From NCBI GenBank assembly GCA_029782145.1, contig JAKOVH010000016.1, positions 916,001-980,000 of the forward strand: a stretch of DNA of 64,000 nt, given 5' to 3'. Position numbers and translations under genes: made by a program. Origin of the DNA: Actinomycetes bacterium. Lineage in GTDB: Bacteria > Actinomycetota > Acidimicrobiia > Acidimicrobiales > Acidimicrobilacustridaceae. This document shows, one piece after another, positions 45,998-53,733 of this stretch. Positions within the stretch are counted from its first letter, which is position 1. Each line of letters begins with the position of its first letter. The notes under the pieces are model-generated. The model saw only the letters and a list, made by a program, of their open reading frames with translations. It did not search any database and was not told the origin of the DNA.

Positions 45998-46429
45998 CTA
46001 CGAGGCCACCTGCACGAAGGCCATCTGCAGCTGGGTGAGCGCGTCGCGCAGGGCCCGGCCGTCGTCGCCGAGGCGGTCCTCGACGGCGTCGAGCACGGCC
46101 GCCATGGCGTCGATGGCGAGTCGGGTGGCGTCGAGGTCCGGTTCGGGCTGGCCCAGGTGGATGGCGGCGAGCTCGTAGAGGCCGACCACGTGGTTGGTGA
46201 CGAACTGGGTGGCGGGGGCCGAGAGGATCTGGCGCTGGACCTCGGCCATCTGGGCGATCATGGCCTCGGCCTGGGCCCGCTCCTCCGGGCTCAACGAGTC
46301 GAGGTCGGGGGCCCCGACCACTCCGGCCACGCCGTCGTCGGCCCCGCCCGAGCCGGGCTCCCGACCGGCCGGCTCGGAGGCGGGCTGGCGGCCGACGGGG
46401 ACCTCTCCACCGGGCGTCCACAGGCTCAT
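45998..46429 (-). CDS. DUF1844-like protein next to infC
   Basis: A 143-residue cytoplasmic protein. The first about 45 residues are Gly/Pro-rich and disordered; residues about 70-143 are helical (FVTNHVVGLYELAAIHLG, then LAIDAMAAVLDAVEDRLG and LRDALTQLQMAFVQV) as in DUF1844 proteins, which in actinobacteria are often encoded beside infC. Function unknown. ATG 46429 is preceded by GAGGAG. It is divergent from infC with a 389-nt gap. Confidence 0.7.
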   Translation of the reverse strand: MSLWTPGGEVPVGRQPASEPAGREPGSGGADDGVAGVVGAPDLDSLSPEERAQAEAMIAQMAEVQRQILSAPATQFVTNHVVGLYELAAIHLGQPEPDLDATRLAIDAMAAVLDAVEDRLGDDGRALRDALTQLQMAFVQVAS

Positions 46430-46521
46430 CGGTCTCTCCTCGCAGGCGTCGGGGGCACCCGCCGGGCGGCGGGCGCCGCAGGGCCGGAGGCCGGGCGCTC
46501 GCTTCGGGCGGGCGGGATCGC

Positions 46522-46818
46522 TATCGTAGAGCGCTCACAACCGAACGGAAGCGGGGCTCCGCCCCCACCCGGCCATCGAGGACGTTGCGACGGCACCGCC
46601 ACCGATGCGCCCGGGTCGAAGGCTCTCACGAGCCGCCACCGGCGTCGACACCGCAGCTGCGGGCTCGGCGCCGGAGCGGGTCAGCGGCGGCCGTCGGCTT
46701 CCACCGGCGTCCGCCGTCGTCGCGTCTCGGCCTCTCGAGGTCGGGTCGCCCGCGGTGGTGTCGCCACCCTGTCGACCACGCCGAGGGAGGACCTGGCACG
46801 AATGAGGAGTGACCGGCC
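46522..46818 (+). promoter_or_regulatory. promoter and long leader of infC-rpmI-rplT
   Basis: The gap 46430-46818 has no credible gene. TATCGT (46522-46527) is a possible -10, which would give an infC leader of about 285 nt. The leader is GC-rich and can fold extensively, but I see no intrinsic terminator or recognisable riboswitch. Operons for IF3, L35 and L20 are often controlled by L20 binding to the leader, so an autoregulatory role is possible. Confidence 0.35.
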
Positions 46819-46822
46819 ATAG
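46802..46822 (+). CDS. six-codon upstream ORF overlapping the infC start
   Basis: ATG 46802 opens a frame coding MRSDRP and stopping at TAG 46820-46822. The stop overlaps the proposed infC start ATA (46819-46821) as ATAG. GGGAGG (46786-46791) lies 10 nt before the ATG. The infC ribosome site GAGGAG lies inside this mini-ORF. It may couple infC translation to ribosomes ending here; this is inferred from sequence only. Confidence 0.4.
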   Translation: MRSDRP

Positions 46823-47505
46823 CAACGGCCGCCAACAACGAGCCCCGGATCAACGACCGCATCCGCGCCCGCGAGGTGCGCCTGGTCGGTCCGGACGGCG
46901 CCCAGATCGGGATCAAGCCCCTCCCCGAGGCCCTCTCCATGGCCCGGGAGCTCGAGCTCGACCTCGTCGAGGTGGCCGACAAGGCCACCCCACCTGTCTG
47001 CCGGATCATGGATTACGGCAAGTACAAGTACGAGGCCGCGCAGCGAGCCAAGGAGTCCCGCAAGAAGTCCACCAACGTGGTGGTCAAGGAGATGAAGTAC
47101 CGGCCCAAGATCGGCGCCGGCGACTTCGGCACCAAGACCAAGAAGGTGGAGCACTTCTTGTCGGAGGGCCACAAGGTCAAGGTCACCATCATGTTCCGTG
47201 GCCGTGAGATGCAGCACCCCGAGCTGGGTCGCAAGATCCTCGACCAGGTCGCCGAAGCAGTGGCCGACCAGGGACGCGTCGAGGTCTACCCCCGGCTCGA
47301 CGGCCGCAACATGACCATGGTCCTCGGCCCCGACAAGAAGGCCCAGGCCGCCGCCGAGAAGCGGCGCCAGGCCGAGGCCGAGGAGGCCGCTGGCTCCGCC
47401 GCCCCGGCGACGGCCCCGGCCGCCGCTCCGGCGCAGGCACCGGTGGCCCCGCCGCCCGCAGCGCAGGCCACGACGGCCCCGGCCGTCGACACGCCGGAGG
47501 CCTGA
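46819..47505 (+). CDS. infC: translation initiation factor IF-3, with a probable AUA start codon
   Basis: A 228-residue IF-3. The N-terminal domain reads EPRINDRIRAREVRLVGPDG and CRIMDYGKYKYEAA; the C-terminal domain includes VKVTIMFRGREMQHPELG and RNMTMVLGP. A tail of about 55 residues is Ala/Pro-rich. The conserved N-terminal residues have no ATG, GTG or TTG before them: the frame is closed by TGA 46810-46812 and the only start-like codon with a ribosome site (GAGGAG, 9 nt away) is ATA 46819. A GTG at 46876 would cut into the conserved domain. Rare infC start codons are known in other bacteria. Confidence 0.88.
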   Translation: MATAANNEPRINDRIRAREVRLVGPDGAQIGIKPLPEALSMARELELDLVEVADKATPPVCRIMDYGKYKYEAAQRAKESRKKSTNVVVKEMKYRPKIGAGDFGTKTKKVEHFLSEGHKVKVTIMFRGREMQHPELGRKILDQVAEAVADQGRVEVYPRLDGRNMTMVLGPDKKAQAAAEKRRQAEAEEAAGSAAPATAPAAAPAQAPVAPPPAAQATTAPAVDTPEA

Positions 47506-47567
47506 CCCCCCGCACATCCCGCCCGGCGGACCTCCTGTCCGCCGGGCACACCATCGGAGAGTTCCCC

Positions 47568-47762
47568 ATGCCCAAGATGAAGACCCACAGCGGCGCCAAG
47601 AAGCGCTTCAAGATCACCGGCTCGGGCAAGGTCATGCGTCGCAAGGCCAACCTCAACCACATCCTGGAGAAGAAGGCACCGGCCCGGAAGCGCCGCCTCG
47701 AGGGCAACTTCGAGCTGGCCCCCGGCGACGCGGCGCGTGCTCGCCGCCAGCTCGGCATCTGA
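47568..47762 (+). CDS. rpmI: 50S ribosomal protein L35
   Basis: A 64-residue basic ribosomal protein. The MPKMKTHSGAKKRFKITGSG start and HILEKKAPARKRRL core are canonical. GGAGAG precedes the ATG. It lies 62 nt after infC and 75 nt before rplT, the standard operon. Confidence 0.97.
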   Translation: MPKMKTHSGAKKRFKITGSGKVMRRKANLNHILEKKAPARKRRLEGNFELAPGDAARARRQLGI

Positions 47763-47837
47763 TCCACCCCGCCCGGCGCACCGGCGCCGGCGGTGACCCC
47801 CCGAACCGCACCTGCACCACCCACGAAGGAGACTCCG

Positions 47838-48200
47838 ATGGCCCGGGTCAAGCGCGCTGTCGCCAGCAAGAAGCACCGCAAGGCCACCCTCGAGCGCGCC
47901 CAGGGGTACTACGGCAACAAGAGCCGCTCGTACCGCGCCGCCAACGAGCAGGTCATGCACTCGCTCCAGTACGCGTTCCGCGATCGGCGGGCGCGCAAGG
48001 GCGACTTCCGCCAGCTCTGGATCCAGCGCATCAACGCCGCCTGCCGCCTCAACGGCACCAGCTACTCCAAGTTCATCGCCGGGCTGAAGGCCGCCGGCAT
48101 CGAGGTCGACCGCAAGGTCCTCGCCGACCTGGCGGTCACCGACCCGCCGGCGTTCACCGCCCTGGTCGAAGCGGCATCGGCCGCGTCGACCAGCGCCTGA
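47838..48200 (+). CDS. rplT: 50S ribosomal protein L20
   Basis: A 120-residue 23S rRNA-binding protein needed early in large-subunit assembly. The [24 protein letters not shown] start, [18 protein letters not shown] and [10 protein letters not shown] segments are canonical. ATG 47838 follows GAAGGAGA; the frame is open further upstream but not conserved. L20 represses this operon in several bacteria by binding the infC leader or rpmI region; no such site was proven here. Confidence 0.97.
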   Translation: MARVKRAVASKKHRKATLERAQGYYGNKSRSYRAANEQVMHSLQYAFRDRRARKGDFRQLWIQRINAACRLNGTSYSKFIAGLKAAGIEVDRKVLADLAVTDPPAFTALVEAASAASTSA

Positions 48201-48241
48201 GCGCTCCTCGCCGCGGCCCGACGCCGGCACCCGACGACACC

Positions 48242-49141
48242 ATGGCCGTCGAGCCGGCACCGCTCTCGGCGAGCAACCCTCGTCTGGCCTCTCTACGGCG
48301 CCTCTCGGGGCGCCGTAGGGCGCGTCTGGAGGCGGGCGCGTTCGTGCTCGAGGGCCCCGTCGCCGCCTGCGAGGTGCTCGAGGCCGGCATCGCGCTCGAC
48401 GAGGTGTACGTCGACGCCGACGCCTGGGGGGCCGCCGCCCACGGCTCAGCCCTGCGCCGGGCCGTGGAGGCGGCGCTCGCCGCCGGCACCCCCGTGTGGT
48501 CGCTCGCGCCCGGGGTGCTGGCCAGGGTCAGCGACACCGTCACGCCCCAGGGGCTCGTGGCCGTGGCCCGCCGCCGCCCGGTCGGGCTGCCCGAGCTCGC
48601 CGCTCGCCCCGGCCCGGTGCTCGCCCTGGTCGACGTGGCCGACCCGGGCAACGCCGGCACGCTGGTGCGGGCGGCCGAGGCCGCCGGCGCCGCCGGCGTG
48701 GTCTTCGCCGGCGCGAGCACCGACCCCTTCGGGCCCAAGGCGGTGCGCGCCGCCAGCGGCTCGTTGCTGCGGGTCCCCGTCGCCGAGGCCGCCGACACCG
48801 CCTCGGTGCTCGAGGCGCTGCGGGCCAGTGGACGCGTGCTGGTGGCCACCGTGGCGTCGGGAGGGGCGCCACCCGAGGCCCTCGATCTCACCGGGCCCGT
48901 CGCCGTGCTCGTCGGTTCGGAGGCCCACGGCCTGCCCACCGAGGTGGTGGCGGCCGCCGACGTCGGGCTCACCATCCCGCTGGCGGCGTCGGTCGAGTCG
49001 CTCAACGCCGCCGTGGCGGGTGCGGTCGTGCTGTTCGAGGCGGCCCGCCAGCGCCGGCTGGTGCCGCTCCGCGACGCCCACCCGGCGGCGAGAACCGATT
49101 GGACGACCGACCCCGTGGCAGACAGGCTCGAAGGCCGATGA
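48242..49141 (+). CDS. TrmH/SpoU-family 23S rRNA or tRNA 2'-O-methyltransferase
   Basis: A 299-residue SPOUT methyltransferase with an N-terminal RNA-binding domain (SNPRLASLRRLSGRRRARLEAGAFVLEGP) and a knotted SAM domain: LVDVADPGNAGTLVRAAEAAG, VLVGSEAHGLP and IPLAASVESLNAAVAGAVVLFEA. The location directly before pheS is conserved in actinobacteria. ATG 48242 has no obvious ribosome site. The end overlaps pheS by 4 nt. Confidence 0.91.
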   Translation: MAVEPAPLSASNPRLASLRRLSGRRRARLEAGAFVLEGPVAACEVLEAGIALDEVYVDADAWGAAAHGSALRRAVEAALAAGTPVWSLAPGVLARVSDTVTPQGLVAVARRRPVGLPELAARPGPVLALVDVADPGNAGTLVRAAEAAGAAGVVFAGASTDPFGPKAVRAASGSLLRVPVAEAADTASVLEALRASGRVLVATVASGGAPPEALDLTGPVAVLVGSEAHGLPTEVVAAADVGLTIPLAASVESLNAAVAGAVVLFEAARQRRLVPLRDAHPAARTDWTTDPVADRLEGR

Positions 49142-50187
49142 CCGACGACATCACCCGCACGGTGCAGCGCATCGCGGCCGAGGCTCCGGGGCGCGTCGCC
49201 GCGGCCGCCACCCTCGAGGAGCTGCGCGCCGTGGAGGGGGAGCTGCTCGGCAAGAAGGGGGAGCTCACCGCGCTGAAGAAGGGCATGGGCGCGCTCGACC
49301 CCGAGGCCCGGCGCGCCGCTGGCCAGGCGATGAACGAGGTGCGGGCCTCCGTGGAGGCCGCCATCGCCGCGCGCCGCACCGACCTGGAGGGCGCGGCACG
49401 CGCACTCACCCTCGCCGCCGAGCGCCTCGACCTCACCGAGGCCGTCGAGCACCGCCAGCGGGGCAGCCTCCACCTGGTCACCCAGACCATGGACCGCCTC
49501 GTCGACGTGTTCGTCGGCATGGGCTTCACCGTGGCCGAGGGGCCCGAGGTCGAGACCGACTGGTACAACTTCGAGGCCCTCAACATCCCCGCCGCCCACC
49601 CCGCCCGGGGCATGTGGGACACCCTCTACGTCGACCTCGGCGACCCGGAGACGGTGCTGCTGCGCACCCACACCTCACCGGTGCAGATCCGGGTGATGAC
49701 CGACGGCGAGCCGCCCATCTACGCAGTGATGCCCGGCCGGGTCTACCGGCGCGACACCGCCGACGCCTCCCACATGCCGGTGTTCCACCAGATCGAGGGC
49801 CTCGTGGTCGACCGGGGCATCTCCTTCGCCGACCTCGCGGGCACGCTCGAGGCGTTCACCAGCGCCTACTTCGGCGGGTCCATCCACTCCCGCCTGCGGC
49901 CGTCGTACTTCCCGTTCACCGAGCCGTCGGCCGAGTACGACATCAACTGCATCTTCTGCGAGGGGCGGGGCTGTCGCACCTGCGGCCAGACCGGCTGGTT
50001 GGAGCTGGGCGGCTGCGGGATGGTCCACCCCAACGTGTTGCGCAACGTGGGCCTCGACGCCGAGGAGTGGACCGGCTTCGCCTTCGGGTTCGGCCTCGAC
50101 CGGCTCGCCCTCATGCGCCACGGCGTCGACGACATCCGCGAGATGTTCACCGGTGACGTCCGCTTCCTGGAGCAGTTCCCGGCATGA
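49138..50187 (+). CDS. pheS: phenylalanine--tRNA ligase alpha subunit
   Basis: A 349-residue catalytic subunit of the heterotetrameric synthetase. An N-terminal coiled coil (residues 1-90) is followed by the class II core: THTSPVQIRVM, MPGRVYRRDTADASHMPVFHQIEGL, SYFPFTEPSAE and GFGLDRLALMRHGVDDIR. A Cys-rich insert, CIFCEGRGCRTCGQTGW, gives four Cys in CxxC-type pairs that could bind zinc. It overlaps both neighbours by 4 nt. Confidence 0.97.
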   Translation: MTDDITRTVQRIAAEAPGRVAAAATLEELRAVEGELLGKKGELTALKKGMGALDPEARRAAGQAMNEVRASVEAAIAARRTDLEGAARALTLAAERLDLTEAVEHRQRGSLHLVTQTMDRLVDVFVGMGFTVAEGPEVETDWYNFEALNIPAAHPARGMWDTLYVDLGDPETVLLRTHTSPVQIRVMTDGEPPIYAVMPGRVYRRDTADASHMPVFHQIEGLVVDRGISFADLAGTLEAFTSAYFGGSIHSRLRPSYFPFTEPSAEYDINCIFCEGRGCRTCGQTGWLELGGCGMVHPNVLRNVGLDAEEWTGFAFGFGLDRLALMRHGVDDIREMFTGDVRFLEQFPA

Positions 50188-52577
50188 AGGTCCTCCTCTC
50201 CTGGCTGCGCGAGTTCGCGCCCTTCCCCGCCGACGACCCCGTCGCCCTTGGCGACGCCATGAGCGACCTCGGCATGGCCGTCGAGTCCATCGAGCGCATC
50301 GGCGAGGGCCTCGGCGGCATCGTCGTGGCCAGGGTGCTGGCGCTGCGGGCCCACCCCGGGGCCGACAAGATCCAGCTCGTCGACGTCGACGCCGGCGACG
50401 GCGAGGCGCTGCAGATCTGCTGCGGAGCGTTCAACATGGCCGAGGGCGACCTCGTGCCCCTGGCCACGCTGGGCACCGTCATGCCCGACGGCATGGAGAT
50501 CAGCCGTCGCAAGCTGCGCGGCGAGTGGTCGAACGGCATGCTCTGCTCGGGCCGTGAGCTGGGTCTGGGCGACGACCACTCCGGCATCTTCATCGTGACC
50601 CCTGCGGCGCAGGCCGCGCAGGGATCCGGCCCGGCGCCGGGCACCCCGATCACCGAGGCGCTCGGCATCACCCCCGACGTCCTCTACGACCTCGAGATCA
50701 ATCCCAACCGGCCCGACGCCATGTCGGTGGCCGGCGTGGCCCGCGACCTCGCCGCCCGGCTGGGGCTGCCCTTCGCCATCCCCGAACCGCAGGTCGAGCT
50801 CGTGCCCGGCGACGCCGCCGCCCGCATCTCGGTCGAGATCCTCGACCCCGACCTCTGCGGTCGGTTCCACGCCCGGGTCATCGACGGCGTGAAGGTCGAG
50901 CCGTCGCCCCCCTGGATCGCCGAACGGCTCTCGGCGCTCGGCATGCGGCCCATCAACAACGTGGTCGACGCCTCCAACTACGTGATGCTGGAGCTGGGCC
51001 AGCCCAACCACACCTACGACCTGGCCGAGCTGCCCGGTGGCGCCCTGCGGGTGCGCTGGGCGCGCGACGGCGAGCGCATCACCACCCTCGACGAGGTCGA
51101 GCGCACGCTCATGGGCGGGCGCGACGGCGTCATCGCCGACGCCGACGACGTGGCCGTCGGCATCGCCGGGGTGATGGGCGGGGCCTCCACCGAGATCTCC
51201 GAGGCCACCACCTCGGTGCTGCTCGAGTGCGCCTGGTGGCAGCCCATGGCCGTCGCCGTCAGCTCCAAGCACCTCGGCCTGCGCTCGGAGGCCTCGGCCC
51301 GCTTCGAGCGGGGCACCGACCCCGACATCGTCGAGCTGGCCGCCCGGCGCCTGGCCGAGCTGCTCGCTCCCTCCGGCGCCCGGCTGGTCGAGGGGGCCGT
51401 CACCGTCGACGGCGACCTCCCGGGGCGCGCCCCGGTCACCGTGCGCACCGACCGGGTGAACCTCCTGCTCGGCATCGACCTGGCGCCCGAGGAGATCCCG
51501 CAGCTGCTCGGGCCCATCGGCTTCGGCGTGCAGCCCGGCGACGACGACCGCACGTTCTCGGTGGTGGTGCCCACCTTCCGGCCCGACACCACCACCGAGA
51601 CCGACGTGATCGAGGAGATCGCCCGCCACCACGGCTACAGCCGCATCCCCAAGCGGGTCCCCACCTCGGTCCAGACCGGCTCGCTCACCCCGCGCCAGCG
51701 CGACCGCCGCACCATCCGCCAGGTGCTGGTGGGCCTCGGCGTCCACGAGGCCATGCCCCTGCCGTTCCTGGCGCCCGGCGACCTCGCCCGCACCGGCCTG
51801 CCCGCCGAGGCGGTGACCCTCACCAACCCGCTGGCCGCCGAGGAGTCCGTGCTGCGCACCTCCCTGCGCCCCGGCCTGCTGCGGGCGGTCGCCTACAACG
51901 AGTCGCACCGCACCGACGGCGTGTCGCTGTTCGAGATCGGCAAGGTCTTCGGCGTCCCCAAGCCCGGTGCCACCCTCCCCGACGAGCGGGAGCACCTGGC
52001 CGTGGTGCTCGCCGGGCGGGAGGCGCCGGCAGCGGTCCAGGTGTGGGAGGTCCTGCACCGCACCCTCGGGCTGCCCGGCCCCGGCATCGACCAGAGCCGG
52101 CCCCCGGCCGGGCTGCACCCCGGGCGCTCGGGCCTGCTCACCGTCGACAGCGAGGTCGTGGGCGAGGTGGGGGAGGTCGATCCCGGCGTGCTCGACGACC
52201 TCGGCATCCGTGAGCGGGTGGGGTGGCTCCAGCTCGACGTGGGCGCGGTGCTGGCCCGGCCCCACGGCGAGCACCCCTACCGGCCCATCAGCCGCTACCC
52301 CTCGAGCGACCTCGACCTGGCCTTCGAAGTGACCGAGACGGTGCCGGCCAGCCACGTGGCCGCGGCCATCCGGGGTGCCGCCGGTGCGCTGCTCGTCGAG
52401 CTGTCGCTGTTCGACGTGTTCCGGGGCGCGCCGGTGCCCGAGGGCCGCCGCAGCCTCGCCTACCGTCTGCGCCTCCAGGCCGCCGACCACACCCTCACCG
52501 ACGACGAGATCACCGCGGTCCGAGAGGCCGTGGTGGCGACGGTCGAGGCGAACCTGCCGGCCACGCTGCGCGCCTGA
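50184..52577 (+). CDS. pheT: phenylalanine--tRNA ligase beta subunit
   Basis: A 797-residue subunit with, in order, an EMAP-like tRNA-binding domain (VVARVLALRAHPGADKIQ), the B3/B4 editing domain (PNRPDAMSVAGVARDLAA), the B5 domain, a catalytic-like core (EIARHHGYSRIP) and the C-terminal FDX-ACB anticodon domain starting ISRYPSSDLDLAFEV. ATG overlaps pheS by 4 nt. About 100 nt separate it from argC. Confidence 0.96.
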   Translation: MKVLLSWLREFAPFPADDPVALGDAMSDLGMAVESIERIGEGLGGIVVARVLALRAHPGADKIQLVDVDAGDGEALQICCGAFNMAEGDLVPLATLGTVMPDGMEISRRKLRGEWSNGMLCSGRELGLGDDHSGIFIVTPAAQAAQGSGPAPGTPITEALGITPDVLYDLEINPNRPDAMSVAGVARDLAARLGLPFAIPEPQVELVPGDAAARISVEILDPDLCGRFHARVIDGVKVEPSPPWIAERLSALGMRPINNVVDASNYVMLELGQPNHTYDLAELPGGALRVRWARDGERITTLDEVERTLMGGRDGVIADADDVAVGIAGVMGGASTEISEATTSVLLECAWWQPMAVAVSSKHLGLRSEASARFERGTDPDIVELAARRLAELLAPSGARLVEGAVTVDGDLPGRAPVTVRTDRVNLLLGIDLAPEEIPQLLGPIGFGVQPGDDDRTFSVVVPTFRPDTTTETDVIEEIARHHGYSRIPKRVPTSVQTGSLTPRQRDRRTIRQVLVGLGVHEAMPLPFLAPGDLARTGLPAEAVTLTNPLAAEESVLRTSLRPGLLRAVAYNESHRTDGVSLFEIGKVFGVPKPGATLPDEREHLAVVLAGREAPAAVQVWEVLHRTLGLPGPGIDQSRPPAGLHPGRSGLLTVDSEVVGEVGEVDPGVLDDLGIRERVGWLQLDVGAVLARPHGEHPYRPISRYPSSDLDLAFEVTETVPASHVAAAIRGAAGALLVELSLFDVFRGAPVPEGRRSLAYRLRLQAADHTLTDDEITAVREAVVATVEANLPATLRA

Positions 52578-52645
52578 CCGGCCTGGCGCCCGACGGCTCG
52601 GAGCGCCTCCCGCCACGCCGGTCGCCGCACCCGGTCCGGATTGTG

Positions 52646-52674
52646 TTGCATAGAAATGCACCATCCCGTATGGT
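52646..52674 (+). promoter_or_regulatory. argC promoter overlapped by an ARG box
   Basis: TTGCAT (52646-52651), 17 nt, then TATGGT (52669-52674) is a full -35/-10 promoter, 6 nt before the argC GTG. The palindrome TGCAT-AGAA-ATGCA (52647-52660) overlies the -35. Its layout, two 5-nt half-sites with a 4-nt centre, equals the ARG box core TGAAT-N4-ATTCA and resembles actinobacterial ARG boxes. ArgR, encoded in the same operon, would block RNA polymerase when arginine is plentiful. Confidence 0.75.
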
Positions 52675-52680
52675 GCGGAG

Positions 52681-53733
52681 GTGATCGACGTCGGCATCAT
52701 CGGCGCCTCCGGCTACACGGGGGCCGAGCTGTTGCGGCTCTGCGGAGGGCACCCGGAGCTGCGGGTGCGCTTCGCCACTGGCGACAGCCAGGCCGGCACC
52801 GCGCTGGCCGAGCTCTACCCGAGCCTGGCCGCGGCCTATCCCGGCGTGGTGTTCGACCGCTACGACCCCGCCCTGCTCGACCGGGTCGACCTGGTCTTCT
52901 GCGGTCTGCCCCACGGTGCGTCGCAGGCCCTCATGCCCGAGCTGCGGGGGAAGGTGAGATGGGTGGTCGACCTGGCCGCCGACTTCCGGCTCCAGGACGC
53001 CGAGCTCTACCCGCGGTGGTACGGCGAGGCCCACGCCGCCCCCGAGCTGCTGCCCGGCTTCGCCTACGGCCTGCCCGAGCTGCACCGGGCGGAGATCACC
53101 GGTGCCTCGGCCGTGGCCACCCCGGGCTGCTACCCGACGGCCGCCGCCCTCGCCATGGCCCCGCTCGTGCGCCAGGGCCTGGTCGAGACCACCGGCATCG
53201 TGGTCGACGCGGCCAGCGGCGTCTCGGGCGCCGGCCGGCCGCCCAAGCCGAACACCACCTTCTGCACCGTCGACGAGGACTTCACCGCCTACGGCCTGCT
53301 CACCCACCGCCACACCCCGGAGATGGAGCAGACCGTGGCCCGCCTCGCCGGGGTGGAGCCCGACGCGGTGAGCGTGCTGTTCACGCCCCACCTGGCGCCG
53401 ATGAACCGGGGGATGCTGGCCACCTGCTACCTGCGGCCCACGGCCGCCGCCGCCGGCGCCTCCACCGCCGAGCTGCTCGACCTCTACCGTGAGTCCTTCG
53501 CCGGCGAAGCGTTCGTGGTGGTCACCGACGGCTCGCCCTCCACCAAGGCGTGCCTGGGGTCGAACACCGCCCACGTCACCGTGCGGGCCGACGCCCGCAC
53601 CGGCTGGCTGGTCGCCATCGCTGCCATCGACAACCTCACCAAGGGCGCCTCGGGCCAGGCCGTGCAGTGCGCCAACATCCTCGCCGGGCTGCCCGAGCCG
53701 ACCGGCCTTCCCGTCACGGGGGTCTACCCATGA
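52681..53733 (+). CDS. argC: N-acetyl-gamma-glutamyl-phosphate reductase
   Basis: A 350-residue NADPH-dependent enzyme, third step of arginine synthesis. IIGASGYTGAELLRL binds NADPH; the catalytic Cys is in VATPGCYPTAAALA; the catalytic His is in HRHTPEMEQ. GTG start 6 nt after the -10, so either leaderless or served by GCGGAG immediately upstream. First gene of the arg operon. Confidence 0.97.
   Translation: MIDVGIIGASGYTGAELLRLCGGHPELRVRFATGDSQAGTALAELYPSLAAAYPGVVFDRYDPALLDRVDLVFCGLPHGASQALMPELRGKVRWVVDLAADFRLQDAELYPRWYGEAHAAPELLPGFAYGLPELHRAEITGASAVATPGCYPTAAALAMAPLVRQGLVETTGIVVDAASGVSGAGRPPKPNTTFCTVDEDFTAYGLLTHRHTPEMEQTVARLAGVEPDAVSVLFTPHLAPMNRGMLATCYLRPTAAAAGASTAELLDLYRESFAGEAFVVVTDGSPSTKACLGSNTAHVTVRADARTGWLVAIAAIDNLTKGASGQAVQCANILAGLPEPTGLPVTGVYP

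Noticed and set aside
46585..46812. A 75-codon open frame in the infC leader
   Set aside because: Arg/Pro-rich composition of non-coding high-GC sequence and no ribosome site; it merely ends at the stop that closes the infC frame.
48201..48241. T-box or attenuator before trmH-pheS-pheT
   Set aside because: The gap is only 41 nt and pheS overlaps trmH; no specifier or terminator is seen.
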